Shown in pieces: positions 17,746 to 27,453 of a stretch of 64,000 bases of DNA. The translations under genes were made by a program, and so were the position numbers. The stretch covers positions 1 to 64,000 of the forward strand of contig CAYGPR010000018.1 in NCBI GenBank assembly GCA_964351985.1, written 5' to 3'. This DNA is from Meishania sp964351985 (GTDB taxonomy: Bacteria > Bacteroidota > Bacteroidia > Flavobacteriales > Flavobacteriaceae). Under the pieces are notes generated by a model that had not been told where the DNA came from, searched no databases, and saw only the letters and a program-made list of their open reading frames with translations. Position 1 is the first letter of the stretch. Each line of letters begins with the position of its first letter.

Positions 17746-18999
17746 ATGTCAAAAACTAAAACATTTTTAAAGAATTTAGGCCCAGGTCTCCTCTTCGCGA
17801 GTATGGCCATAGGCACTTCCCATTTGGTACTATCTACCAAAGCCGGGGCGCAATATGGGTGGATCATGGTCATTCCGATAATTCTTGCGAACGTTTTCAA
17901 GTATCCTTTCTTTGAGTTCGGGGTGCGTTATACTAACGTAACCAACAAAACGCTTATCGAGGGGTACCTTAATCGTGGCAAGGGCTATTTATGGTTCTAT
18001 GCAGCAATCACACTGGTAACTACCTTTACCATTTTAGCCGCCTTGTATACCGTGACCGCAGGACTTTTCATCAACTTGTTCAAAATCCCTGATATTTCGA
18101 TAAGTATGGTAGCATTGGGCCTTTTCGCTTTTATAAGTGCTTTATTGATCATAGGTAAGTATCGCTTTTTGGAGGTTTCGCTCAAATTTGTAGTCGCGAT
18201 ATTGTTCATTGCCCTTATCGTAACCACGGCACTTGTCATGTTTCGTGGACAGGTCTCGGAAGTCGAAGGCTTCACCCCCACTCCTATTTTCAATGAAATG
18301 GGAATACTCTTTTTAATAGGATTGATGGGATGGATGCCCACTACCGTTGAAGCCTCAAGCTGGGTCAGCCTTTGGAGCATTGAAAAATGGAAGACCCAAA
18401 AGCAAAAGCCATCATTACGCGAATCGCTTCAGGAATTCAATATTGGCTATTTCATGACAGCCTTATTAGCTATCTTTTTTTTGGTTATTGGTTGGTTTAC
18501 CCTATACGGCACCGGCACTGAACTGAGCGGAAATGCGGTAACCTTTGCAGATCAGGTCGTCCATTTATTTACTACCCATATTGGTTCTTGGGCATATATT
18601 TTTATTGCTGTGTCGGCATTTGCGACCATGTTCAGTACCTGTATGACCGCACACGACGCGGTGACAAGAGTAGCCTTGGATATTATTGACCTGTTGAATC
18701 CGAAGATTAAAATGACCGGTAGAAAAGGATATTTTGCAACTGGGGTAATCGTCTTGGCCTTGGTCAATTTTGTGGTGGTAACCGCCTTTGCCGCCAATAT
18801 GGGCCAGTTAGTGGCACTAGCAACTTTTGTGTCTTTTGTAGTGGCCCCGATTATTGGGTATATGAACCTAAAAAATGTAATGAGCGATGATTTGCCCAAA
18901 ACTCACCGCCCTAAAAAAGGACTCCAGATACTGACCTATCTGGGCATTGTATTTCTCTCTGTCTTTTCACTGATTTATTTTTGGATGGTAGTCTTTTAG
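17746..18999 (+). CDS. Nramp-like transporter lacking canonical metal ligands
   Basis: 417 residues and about 11 membrane segments, with the Nramp fold start GPGLLFASMAIGTSHL and AGAQYG. In canonical Nramp transporters TM1 carries DPGN and TM6 carries MPH. Here the aligned TM1 segment reads AIGT and the TM6 segment reads GWMPTTVEASS, so the aspartate and asparagine of TM1 and the histidine of TM6 are gone, while Met-Pro is kept. It is therefore an Nramp-family relative that may carry a different ion or substrate, as Nramp-related magnesium and other subgroups do. It is monocistronic, and its 3' end is 18 bases from the convergent OmpA-family gene. The family call is firm; the substrate is unknown. 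Confidence 0.85.
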   Translation: MSKTKTFLKNLGPGLLFASMAIGTSHLVLSTKAGAQYGWIMVIPIILANVFKYPFFEFGVRYTNVTNKTLIEGYLNRGKGYLWFYAAITLVTTFTILAALYTVTAGLFINLFKIPDISISMVALGLFAFISALLIIGKYRFLEVSLKFVVAILFIALIVTTALVMFRGQVSEVEGFTPTPIFNEMGILFLIGLMGWMPTTVEASSWVSLWSIEKWKTQKQKPSLRESLQEFNIGYFMTALLAIFFLVIGWFTLYGTGTELSGNAVTFADQVVHLFTTHIGSWAYIFIAVSAFATMFSTCMTAHDAVTRVALDIIDLLNPKIKMTGRKGYFATGVIVLALVNFVVVTAFAANMGQLVALATFVSFVVAPIIGYMNLKNVMSDDLPKTHRPKKGLQILTYLGIVFLSVFSLIYFWMVVF

Positions 19000-19017
19000 A
19001 AACAAAAAGTATATTCT

Positions 19018-20964
19018 TTAATTCAACTCTTCAAAATTATCAACTATGAAAAGGGTTCTAGAATTTTGATTATGTAGAAATTCTAAGCAGTATACACCGT
19101 CTTTACAATTGTTGGTCAACTGACTTTCCCCGAAACCTAGTGTCTTGACGATACTTGAAGATGGTACCCCCTTATCCAATACATACGTTTTTATTGCTTG
19201 GGCCTGATTCTGGGAAAGTTTTAAATTTGTATTCCTATTGCCGCGACTATCTGTATGTGACTCGATCCTAACCTTCATTTCCGGGAATTTCTGAAGCGCA
19301 TCGACAACCTTATCCAACTCGATTGCAATTTCGGGTGTTATTTCACTTTTACTCTCCTCGAACAAGAAATCATTTAGCTTTAAGACCAACTTACCTTCCT
19401 TTTCGGCAACCACATCGGCTAAAACCAACATATCTATTTTCAATGGGGTTCCGTTGACACGTTCCAATTCTTCTTTGGTATAGGCTTTTAGGTACCTAGA
19501 ATGATTCTCTTTGAACGCCTCAACCGTAACCTCATCACGCCAAGGAATTTCCAACTGATAATTTCCTCCCACATCCGATACAGTCTCTTTAATCAAAGTG
19601 CCTTGGCCATTTAAAATACGAACGGCGACGTCGGACACGCCGACCCCGGTTCTAGGTTTTGCCACTACACCCTTTAAAACCAACGTTTTCAAACCAGGTA
19701 GCGAATTGACCTTAAAACCATAAATATCGTCTTTGCCTTTGCCCCCGGGTCGGTTCGATGCAAAATAACCTAAGTACCCGTCTGGCGCTTGTTCTCGAAT
19801 GATAAAGCCGAACTCGTCATATTCCGAATTTATTCCCCCACCCAAGTTAATCGGTATACTATAGGTATCATCGGGTTGAATATTTGTTTTATAAATATCC
19901 ATCCCTCCCAAACCATAAAACACATCCGAAGAAAAATAGAGGCTGTTATCAAATATAAATGGGGCTATTTCATTACCAGGCGAATTCACTTTCGGTCCGG
20001 CATTGATAGGCTCCGACATAATCTGTGCGTTATTGGTATACACAAAATAAATATCGGTACCACCGTAGCCATCGTCGAAATTGGCTGCAAAATATAGTTT
20101 TTCGGTCTCCTCTTGATAAAAAGGGTAATAGAAAGAAGTATTCAGATCTTTTAAGAGATAGTGGAAAGATTTCTCGGGAGTCGCCGAGCTTCTTGCAATA
20201 CCAATGGCCAAAGAGTTTTTGTCTTTTTCATTATAAAGCAGTTCATCGTCTTCGGCATTCGACAATACATAGAAAATTCGGTTTAATGATTTTGCATAGT
20301 GCGGGGTAGACTTATGGTAACTTGACGGAGGAATTACATCGAATAAACTCGGGTTCACAATATCGCCATCGCTACCGACCCTTGCCAAATAAATATCAAG
20401 ATAAGCCTCACCCGAAGGGCCATAAATCTCCTTTCCTTTATGCCCTCTACTACTACTAAAAAGCAATTTGTCATTAAAAAAAGCAGGAGAAAAATCGGCT
20501 TGGGGGCTATTCCCATTGATATTGAAGATATCGAATTTCGATGCATTTTCGTCATTTGCCGACAACAGTTCATTATTGAAGTTGGCGTTTTCCACCAACT
20601 CGTTCGATAATATATTGCTGTTCGATGCAAGCAAAGATGACAACGTATCGTTCTGCTTCGTTTTTGCTAAACTTTGCAACATCTTGTTATACCGATGACT
20701 TGTTATAATGGTATCATTTTTATTGATATCCAAATAGATTTTTGATGCTTCACTGTATTTACCGGTCTGAAAATAGGAATCTGCCAGATTTAACCGTTGC
20801 GAATTGGTAAGGCTACTTTCTTGCATCTCATTTTGATATTCCCTAATAGCATCTTCATAGGCATAGGCATAAAAAAAGTTATCGGCCTTTGAACTCGTTT
20901 CTTGTGCCCACGATTGCCCCGACCCTACAATTAATAAAAGAATAAAAATCCTAAGTTTACTCAT
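19018..20964 (-). CDS. OmpA-family protein of a T9SS type-B module
   Basis: About 648 residues from the ATG at 20964, chosen because it begins a proper signal peptide (MSKLRIFILLLIVGSGQSWAQ); a longer frame would run into porP. An N-terminal TPR-like region (about 25-130) precedes WD40-like PD40 repeats (about 180-430: FSPAFFNDKLLFSSSRGHKG, LYFSSDVFYGLGGMDIY, FASNRPGGKGKDDIYGF). A carboxypeptidase-regulatory-like domain (about 440-530) and a C-terminal OmpA peptidoglycan-binding domain (about 545-640: RIESHTDSRGNRNTNLKLSQ) follow. This layout is that of PorE/OmpA proteins of type IX secretion. It follows porP and the large type-B substrate in one operon, so it likely anchors that PorP/SprF complex to the cell wall. 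Confidence 0.92.
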   Translation of the reverse strand: MSKLRIFILLLIVGSGQSWAQETSSKADNFFYAYAYEDAIREYQNEMQESSLTNSQRLNLADSYFQTGKYSEASKIYLDINKNDTIITSHRYNKMLQSLAKTKQNDTLSSLLASNSNILSNELVENANFNNELLSANDENASKFDIFNINGNSPQADFSPAFFNDKLLFSSSRGHKGKEIYGPSGEAYLDIYLARVGSDGDIVNPSLFDVIPPSSYHKSTPHYAKSLNRIFYVLSNAEDDELLYNEKDKNSLAIGIARSSATPEKSFHYLLKDLNTSFYYPFYQEETEKLYFAANFDDGYGGTDIYFVYTNNAQIMSEPINAGPKVNSPGNEIAPFIFDNSLYFSSDVFYGLGGMDIYKTNIQPDDTYSIPINLGGGINSEYDEFGFIIREQAPDGYLGYFASNRPGGKGKDDIYGFKVNSLPGLKTLVLKGVVAKPRTGVGVSDVAVRILNGQGTLIKETVSDVGGNYQLEIPWRDEVTVEAFKENHSRYLKAYTKEELERVNGTPLKIDMLVLADVVAEKEGKLVLKLNDFLFEESKSEITPEIAIELDKVVDALQKFPEMKVRIESHTDSRGNRNTNLKLSQNQAQAIKTYVLDKGVPSSSIVKTLGFGESQLTNNCKDGVYCLEFLHNQNSRTLFIVDNFEELN

Positions 20965-20974
20965 GATCGTTGCT

Positions 20975-21955
20975 TTAGAAAAACCTTGGAGTATCAATTT
21001 GTTTTGGTTTGCCTTTATTTTTGGATTTGCTGCGTTTGTTGCTTTCACCACCCTTGCCCAAGTAGAATTTCAGAATCATCTCATGTGAGCCACTATTGAA
21101 CCGACCTAGTGGGTTTGTATTATAATCATAGGAATAACCCACGAAAACGGATGGGGAAATCTGGAATCCCGCCAGTGCACTGACTGCGTTACTTACACGA
21201 TAGGAAGCACCCGCCGTGAATGCGTTGTTTATCAAAAAGTTAGCTGAAATGTTAGCATTCAAAGGTGCTCCTTGAATATAGTTCAATAAGAATGCAGGTT
21301 TGAACTTAAGATTTTCCGACACATCGAAAACATAGCCACCGATAAAGTTGAATTGCATTTTACCTTCAACGATGGCAGCCACTTCATCTTTATAAATACC
21401 ATCTCCCAAAAAATTAGGTGCCGATACCCCGAAATACCACAAATCGTCTTGGTACATGAACAACCCTGCACCAATCGTCGGGTAGAACTTGTTCACTCTA
21501 CCGTCACCACGCGGTTCGGGCCCTTCAAAGGTACCCTTGGAATAATCTAAATTCAGCAACGCCCCACCCACATCCATTCCGAAAGATAAATTTATTTCGT
21601 CGGTCACCATGACTTGATAAGAATAAGACGCATCAATATACGTTTGCGAGACCGGACCCAGTTGATCGCTTACCACGTTAAATCCAATACCGTGTTTTCG
21701 GTTCAAGAACGGAACATTCGTTCCTAATCGAAGTGTTCGTGGGGCACCTTCTATATCGAGCCATTGCGCACGATACATCAACGCTATTTCAGGATTGAGA
21801 ACCGAACTCGAATAGGCTGGGTTAAAGCTACCGATATTGTACATATACTGGGTGTACTGCGGTTCATTCTGAGCATGGCCTTCGTAGAAAAAGAAAACGA
21901 GCCCCAAGAAAAATATAATATTCCGAAATGTCAATCTAAATCGTATACGAGCCAT
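20975..21955 (-). CDS. PorP/SprF family type IX secretion membrane protein
   Basis: 326 residues with a signal peptide (ending near GHAQ, about residue 29) followed by the family start EPQYTQYMYNIGSFNPAYSS and a beta-barrel. The tail is basic (KRSKSKNKGKPK). PorP/SprF proteins are outer-membrane partners of T9SS, each often dedicated to a neighbouring substrate with a type-B C-terminal domain. Here that substrate is the 1240-residue protein upstream (7-base gap) and the OmpA-family gene follows 10 bases after. The three genes form a standard type-B export and surface-attachment unit. Confidence 0.94.
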   Translation of the reverse strand: MARIRFRLTFRNIIFFLGLVFFFYEGHAQNEPQYTQYMYNIGSFNPAYSSSVLNPEIALMYRAQWLDIEGAPRTLRLGTNVPFLNRKHGIGFNVVSDQLGPVSQTYIDASYSYQVMVTDEINLSFGMDVGGALLNLDYSKGTFEGPEPRGDGRVNKFYPTIGAGLFMYQDDLWYFGVSAPNFLGDGIYKDEVAAIVEGKMQFNFIGGYVFDVSENLKFKPAFLLNYIQGAPLNANISANFLINNAFTAGASYRVSNAVSALAGFQISPSVFVGYSYDYNTNPLGRFNSGSHEMILKFYLGKGGESNKRSKSKNKGKPKQIDTPRFF

Positions 21956-21962
21956 TGTTCAA

Positions 21963-24900
21963 TTATCTTATCAACTGGATCCAGCCTTTTGCAATTTTAG
22001 AACTTTCGTTCTCAATGGCTATGTTCAGAATGTAAAAGTAAGTACCCTCCGGAACTTCTTTGCCCTTCCATGTGCCATCCCAGACTTTTTCTTCGGTCAT
22101 ATCATTAGCTTCGAAAACCAAATTTCCGTATCGGTTGAAAATATTAATGTTGTAGGCAATTTCCACCAACTCGTCAATTCCATCGGCATTTTTGCGTATT
22201 CTATTAATTTTTAAATCGTCGTTAATACCGTCGTCGTTAGGCGAAAATTGATTGAAAATGATACCTATGTCAACAACATTTCTCGTGGTAATCTCCACTT
22301 CGACCTCCGATTTGCTATCGGCATCATCGGCAATGCTTTCAGGAGGAGCCGATCGTATTACCTCCGCCGAATTCACAAAAATACCAACACTTCTGAAAAC
22401 TACCTTATATGATAATTCGATTTCCGCGTTCACCGCCAAACTCTCGATTGTCCAAACCCTCGCAACAGAATCAAATGTAGTTCCCGAGGGAACCACGGCT
22501 TCCATAATCTCAAAAACCGCACCATCTTGGCCCGTGAATGTATCCTGTACCCGAATATTGGATACGCTTTCACTTATCGATTTGTTGATTACCTTTATGA
22601 AGTACTCCACTTCTACCTCGTTATCTACATCGTTGATAAGGCCTGTTAGCTTACTTTTTCTTTGTTTGTCAGGGCCTAATCTGGCGGTCTTTTCTACCAC
22701 AAGATTAATACCCTCTGGCAAATCGATAGCAATTTGAACGGTTGCACTATTATTGGCCGCATTACTATCTTCGGGTAATGATGACAGTAGTTCGGCCGTA
22801 TTCGTGTAAACGCCTCCTTCGATAATATCTACCGTAACTTCCAAGGTTTCAGAACTTGAGGCTGGAAGCTCAAAGAGTTGCCACTCTCCTGTATCCACTG
22901 TATATGTGCCTGCCGAAGCGTTGTGCGATACGTACTCAAAACCTGTTTCGAGCAGGTCACCGATTATGATATTACCCGCTCTTCTATCTTCAAGGTTATT
23001 AATGGTCACCGTAAAGACCACACGATCGCCCACTACGGCAAACTCATTGTCAACAACTTTGGTGACTTCTAGATCGATAGGCTGACATGCATCGCTGAGA
23101 GGGTCCGGATCACAAGGGTCATCGGGGTTCGTACCATTAGCGATTTCCTCAAAATCAAAAAAGTCATCCCCATCAAAATTACATACACTATTTTCTCGCG
23201 TCGGAACACAGGGATTATCATTGCCCGGATCCAATTGGTCTACGATACCATCATTGTCTTCATCAAGAATGTTCGAATCCAAGGCGTCAATAACTCCATC
23301 AGGACTCGGATTGCCGTCACTATCGACATCACTATCCAACGGGTTCTCAAGATCAGCGCCTACCTCTATACCATCATCGATTCCATCACCATCGGTATCC
23401 GCATTTTGCGGATCAGTACCCAAGGCTTGTTCCGTACCCCCAAAAAGTCCATCGCCATCATCGTCCGTATCACAACTGCTTACCGAGACGGTGACCGATG
23501 CCGATTCATCTTCACAAGGGGCCTCGGCACCAGTGGTAGTATAGGTGAAAACATAAATACCATCTGGTTGATTGATAAAATCGATGCTACCCGTACCGGG
23601 AGCTATATTCGCCGGACCAGAAGTGAAAGCCCATACACCAGGATCTTCACCCGCTAATTGCTCATTTAGATTTAATGTGGTAACCCCAAATTCAGGATCG
23701 TTACATGATGAAGTATCTGTAGGAACACCTGCGGAAGGTTGCGGAACTACCGTACCTGTCACTTCTATTCTAGGCGATGATGCACAGCCGTTCTCCGTGG
23801 CCTCCACATAATACGTTGTGGTTTGCGTCAGATCATCGGTAAAGCTGGCACCGGTTCCTGCTACCGTACCTCCTGTCATTTGCGTATACCAACTAATTGT
23901 TGGGTTACCGGAAACCGTAGCCGTAAAAGTGACCGGACCAGGGCCGCATCGTGTTTCTGCCTGTGCGTTGCTAACTATCGGGGTGTCATTAAGTATGACG
24001 TTGACCACCAAAGCCGGACTCGCGCAAGTATTTGCGGCATCCCAGAAAAAGGCATAGTATGTACCTGCAAGCGTCAACGTAGCATTGACTTCGGCAGATG
24101 ACAAATGGGCACTTGTATTTTCAAGATCGGAATCAGTACTCCATCGTAACACCGAATTCGAGTCAGGAGGTGTACTGGACGTATAATCGCTCAAACTTAC
24201 CGTAATATCGTCACAGAAAGTGGTATCTACCCCTGCATTTAGAACAGGTGCAGCGTCACCTGCCAAACAAGGGTCACAATCAGTTACCGAAATGGTGATT
24301 TCTTCAAATTGGTTCGTACAGGGTGCAGTGCCCGTAAGGGTATAGCGAAATACGTAAGTACCAGAACCGTCGTTGTTAAAATTGACAACGTTGCCACCAC
24401 CAATACCGGGATTTCCGGGGCCGGATTGATACGTCCAAGTACCTCCCGAATCTTCTCCAGTAAGCCCATTATCGAGGTCAAAGGTCGTAGTGCCAAAGGT
24501 ATTGTCATTACAGCTGGTCAAATTGGCAACAGGAGTACCGGGATCAGGAGTATCGTTGAACGTTATGGGTAACGCATCACTTACAGGACTAAAACAGGTT
24601 TGTGATGAGGAATAATACACCGCGTAATAAGTGTCACTGGCACTAACGGTGGCGCTAGCCAACAAATCGCCGGCAACCGTAGGCGTGGGATCTGTCGTCC
24701 ACCTGAGTGCAGCACCCGTCGGTGCACTGCCCGTACCGCCAACGACAAACGTATTTAAGTTTACGGAAGCCTGATCACAAAAAGCGGTGGCGTTATTATT
24801 CAATGCTGGTGGCAGTGCACCAGCGGGACAATCATTATCTTCAATGGTCACCGTACGATCAGCCACTGGTTGGTTGGCCACACTGAACAACGCATTGCTC

Positions 24901-25685
24901 GGTGTACCCAAGGTCAAGATTACCGTTTCATCGGATTCAGATATAACATCATCTATAGGTATGATACTAAGTGCTCTTGCCGTTGTACCCGGAGAGCCTT
25001 CTAAAAATGTAAATGTTGCTTGGCCGGTTGTAGTGTAGTCGGAAGAAGCCCCCCCGTTAGTTGCGGTACCCGACAAAGTATAGGGCAAAGTTACCGTAGC
25101 ACCAGTACCATTTTCCTTATCAAGACGAACTACAAACCTTCCCTCACTAGCTGCCGTAGCAGGGGTTTGCTCATTAGCATCCGAGTCGGTGCCTACGGTT
25201 GTGTCGACGGTAAAAACCCCTACGTCATTGTCTTGTATGGTGATAGTTTCTGTTCTTTGAGCCACAGGAGGTAAAGTATACCCCGTACCTGCAAGTATAG
25301 TAAGAATAACTGTTTCATCCCCCTCGACCAAATTATCGTCAACGATACCCGTAACGGGAATATCAAGAAAAGTAGCGGATGCCGGTAAATTATATACCCC
25401 GGGTATAGAAGCGCGGTCTGCACCAGCCTGAGCAGTACTTGCTGGCTCAACAACTACGTTTACCGTCTTTGCCAAGCTAAGTCCGGTGCCAAAAGTAATA
25501 CGAAAATTCCCTGGGTTTGCCGTTCCAGAAGTTTCCCCAGCTGCGCCATCCGTTACGGCAATGTTGGCCACCGGAAGTTGCCCAAAGCCAAAAAAACAGC
25601 TGAACAACAAGGTCAGAAAAATATAGATCGCCTTGTCTAAAATATATGCTCCGAACAAAGGCTTATTCTCTTTTTTCAATTTCAT
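21963..25685 (-). CDS. Large T9SS type-B substrate with Calx-beta, TSP3 and DUF11 domains
   Basis: 1240 residues with a signal sequence. Two Calx-beta-like domains (about 50-285, each ending in VTIEDN or ITIQDND) come first, then Ig-like/adhesin repeats with CDP and CDPC motifs. A thrombospondin type-3-like calcium stretch rich in DTDGDGIDDG motifs (about 740-850) and two DUF11-like domains (about 870-1120: DLEVTKVVDNEFAVVGDRVV) follow. The C-terminal type-B sorting domain starts at about 1140 (NQFSPNDDGINDDLKI) and ends with IAKGWIQLIR. It should be exported by T9SS through the adjacent PorP/SprF and held on the surface, probably as an adhesin. The repeats make binding targets impossible to predict. 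It is first in the three-gene operon. Confidence 0.93.
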   Translation of the reverse strand: MKLKKENKPLFGAYILDKAIYIFLTLLFSCFFGFGQLPVANIAVTDGAAGETSGTANPGNFRITFGTGLSLAKTVNVVVEPASTAQAGADRASIPGVYNLPASATFLDIPVTGIVDDNLVEGDETVILTILAGTGYTLPPVAQRTETITIQDNDVGVFTVDTTVGTDSDANEQTPATAASEGRFVVRLDKENGTGATVTLPYTLSGTATNGGASSDYTTTGQATFTFLEGSPGTTARALSIIPIDDVISESDETVILTLGTPSNALFSVANQPVADRTVTIEDNDCPAGALPPALNNNATAFCDQASVNLNTFVVGGTGSAPTGAALRWTTDPTPTVAGDLLASATVSASDTYYAVYYSSSQTCFSPVSDALPITFNDTPDPGTPVANLTSCNDNTFGTTTFDLDNGLTGEDSGGTWTYQSGPGNPGIGGGNVVNFNNDGSGTYVFRYTLTGTAPCTNQFEEITISVTDCDPCLAGDAAPVLNAGVDTTFCDDITVSLSDYTSSTPPDSNSVLRWSTDSDLENTSAHLSSAEVNATLTLAGTYYAFFWDAANTCASPALVVNVILNDTPIVSNAQAETRCGPGPVTFTATVSGNPTISWYTQMTGGTVAGTGASFTDDLTQTTTYYVEATENGCASSPRIEVTGTVVPQPSAGVPTDTSSCNDPEFGVTTLNLNEQLAGEDPGVWAFTSGPANIAPGTGSIDFINQPDGIYVFTYTTTGAEAPCEDESASVTVSVSSCDTDDDGDGLFGGTEQALGTDPQNADTDGDGIDDGIEVGADLENPLDSDVDSDGNPSPDGVIDALDSNILDEDNDGIVDQLDPGNDNPCVPTRENSVCNFDGDDFFDFEEIANGTNPDDPCDPDPLSDACQPIDLEVTKVVDNEFAVVGDRVVFTVTINNLEDRRAGNIIIGDLLETGFEYVSHNASAGTYTVDTGEWQLFELPASSSETLEVTVDIIEGGVYTNTAELLSSLPEDSNAANNSATVQIAIDLPEGINLVVEKTARLGPDKQRKSKLTGLINDVDNEVEVEYFIKVINKSISESVSNIRVQDTFTGQDGAVFEIMEAVVPSGTTFDSVARVWTIESLAVNAEIELSYKVVFRSVGIFVNSAEVIRSAPPESIADDADSKSEVEVEITTRNVVDIGIIFNQFSPNDDGINDDLKINRIRKNADGIDELVEIAYNINIFNRYGNLVFEANDMTEEKVWDGTWKGKEVPEGTYFYILNIAIENESSKIAKGWIQLIR

Positions 25686-25842
25686 AGACTGTTCTTAGAA
25701 TCTTCTAAAATTCAATTCACGACAGCATGTAGTAGGTTTAAAAATGGGACTCAATATTACTAAAAAAATCGCCCTTTAACCGAAATTCAAGGTCAAATAT
25801 GGCTTTTTCGGATGAAATACAGTAAATCTTGTTCTAAGGTAC

Positions 25843-26727
25843 TTACGGTAATAAAACCGCCGTGGTTTCCGCCGTGGGAACTATTTTTCTCACCAAACCT
25901 TGTAAAACATTACCGGGACCTACTTCTGTGAAAATAGTTGCACCATCATTCGCCATATTTTGCACGCTTTGTGTCCACTTTACAGGTGCCGTCAATTGTG
26001 CCATTAGATTTTTCTTAATCTCATCGGCACGGGTAACCGCCGTAGTGGTCACATTTTGATAAATCGGACAATTCGGTTTCGCAAACGCCGTATTTTCTAT
26101 TGCGGATGCCAATTCTTCGCGTGCCGGTTCCATGAGCGGCGAATGAAAAGCTCCGCCAACGGGCAAGACCAAAGCTCTTCGAGCACCAGCTTCCTTTAAC
26201 GTTTCACAGGCTTTATTGATTGCCTCGACTTCCCCGGAAATCACCAATTGACCGGGACAGTTATAGTTTGCCGCAACAACGATACCCTCGGTTTCTTGAC
26301 ATATTTTTTCAACAATATTGTCTTCAAGGCCCAATACGGCAGCCATCGTACTAGGCCGTAATTCACAAGCTTTTTGCATGGCCATAGCCCTTTTTGACAC
26401 AAGGCTAAGTCCATCTTGAAAATTTAGTGTGCCATTGGCCACCAAAGCCGAAAACTCACCTAGTGAATGGCCGGCGACCATATCAGGTGTGAAAGCCTCA
26501 CCAATCACTTTACTCAAAATGACCGAGTGTAAAAAAATCGCTGGTTGGGTAACCTTAGTTTCTTTTAAAGCTTCGGGGGTGCCCTCGAACATAATATCGG
26601 TTATCGAAAAACCCAGTATTTCGTTGGCTATTTCGAAGAGTTCTTGGGCACGTTGATATTTTTCATAAATATCGAGCCCCATACCCACGAATTGCGCTCC
26701 CTGTCCTGGAAATATATATGCGTTCAT
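25843..26727 (-). CDS. fabD: Malonyl-CoA:ACP transacylase
   Basis: 294 residues, the normal length. The N-terminus has FPGQGAQFVGMG, and the nucleophile is Ser88 in GHSLGEFSAL. The catalytic His195 is in GAFHSPLME and the C-terminal motif EVGPGNVLQGLV is present. The enzyme loads malonyl groups onto acyl carrier protein for fatty acid synthesis in the cytoplasm. It is a separate leftward gene, downstream of the gamma-carbonic-anhydrase-like gene with a gap of about 140 bases. A TATTTTTG sequence (complement of 26749-26756) 21 bases before the start could be its -7 element, although no -33 TTG is at the usual distance. Confidence 0.96.
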   Translation of the reverse strand: MNAYIFPGQGAQFVGMGLDIYEKYQRAQELFEIANEILGFSITDIMFEGTPEALKETKVTQPAIFLHSVILSKVIGEAFTPDMVAGHSLGEFSALVANGTLNFQDGLSLVSKRAMAMQKACELRPSTMAAVLGLEDNIVEKICQETEGIVVAANYNCPGQLVISGEVEAINKACETLKEAGARRALVLPVGGAFHSPLMEPAREELASAIENTAFAKPNCPIYQNVTTTAVTRADEIKKNLMAQLTAPVKWTQSVQNMANDGATIFTEVGPGNVLQGLVRKIVPTAETTAVLLP

Positions 26728-26868
26728 TGCTTTTCAATTTTAAAGGCGCAAAAATAGGTATTAATTGTTAGAATGATCCAGATTCGGGGCGAGAAACAAT
26801 GCTATATTCATCAGAGAAAATAGTTACTATCATTACTGTCATTATGAACAACGGAAACTGGAAATACC

Positions 26869-27378
26869 CTACTTGAACCAGCTAGAATACGTAACATAAT
26901 TATTGGCGATTCTATCGATCTCCCCTGAACTTAATTCAGGACTTATGTCCTTTATTTTCTTTGCGGGCGTACCTGCAAACACCGTTCCGGAAGGCACATT
27001 TGTGCCTTTTGTCACTACTGCACCGGCTGCAATAATGCTATTACTTTCAATGATACAGTCATCCATTACGATACTGCCCATACCGATCAGAACATTATCT
27101 TTTATCGTGCATCCGTGAACAATGGCATTGTGACCTATAGAGACATTGTTTCCGATTGTGGTCGGTGACTTTTGATAGGTGCAATGCACGACGGCCCCAT
27201 CTTGTATGTTGACTTTGTCGCCCATCTTGATAAAATGCACGTCTCCCCGCAGCACCGCATTGAACCAAATACTACATTGGTCGCCCATCGACACTTCGCC
27301 AACGATGGTCGCGTTCTCGGCTATGAAACAGTCTTTACCAATTTGGGGCGTTTTTCCGTTTATGGTTTTAATTATCAT
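26869..27378 (-). CDS. Gamma-carbonic-anhydrase-like left-handed beta-helix protein
   Basis: 169 residues with hexapeptide repeats throughout (IGKDCFIAENATIVGEVSMG, then IGNNVSIGHNAIVHGC). Three histidines expected to bind metal are visible in VVHC, IGHN and IVHG. Proteins of this PaaY/YrdA group adopt the gamma-carbonic-anhydrase trimer fold, but many lack measured anhydrase activity, so the catalytic role is uncertain. The ATG is preceded after only two bases by a 7-bp tandem repeat array (27381-27435), which occupies the whole ribosome-binding region. The LytTR regulator gene ends at 27454, so the array lies between the two genes. Confidence 0.92.
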   Translation of the reverse strand: MIIKTINGKTPQIGKDCFIAENATIVGEVSMGDQCSIWFNAVLRGDVHFIKMGDKVNIQDGAVVHCTYQKSPTTIGNNVSIGHNAIVHGCTIKDNVLIGMGSIVMDDCIIESNSIIAAGAVVTKGTNVPSGTVFAGTPAKKIKDISPELSSGEIDRIANNYVTYSSWFK

Positions 27379-27380
27379 GG

Positions 27381-27435
27381 TTAGGTGTTAGGTGTTAGGT
27401 GTTAGGTGTTAGGTGTTAGGTGTTAGGTGTTAGGT
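27381..27435. repeat. 7-bp tandem repeat (TTAGGTG, 7.9 copies) at a start codon
   Basis: Seven perfect TTAGGTG units plus a six-base partial copy (TTAGGT) fill 27381-27435. On the coding strand the array reads as CACCTAA units and ends two bases before the ATG at 27378. No normal ribosome-binding sequence remains between repeat and start codon. A unit of 7 bases is prone to slippage, and each change would shift the distance to upstream signals by 7 bases. Purity of the copies suggests recent or continuing change. Confidence 0.95.
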
Positions 27436-27453
27436 AAATTAGAGTTCGCGGAT

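Noticed and set aside
22252..22737. 161-aa plus-strand reading frame
   Set aside because: Antisense to the large type-B substrate, with low-complexity composition explained by the repeats of the coding strand.
23100..23480. Direct DNA repeats rich in ATC/GAT
   Set aside because: They encode the calcium-binding DxDGDG motifs of the type-B substrate, so they are coding repeats and not a separate element.
27381..27435. CRISPR array or telomere-like repeat
   Set aside because: Units of 7 bases are contiguous with no spacers and no cas genes; similarity to telomeric TTAGGG is superficial.
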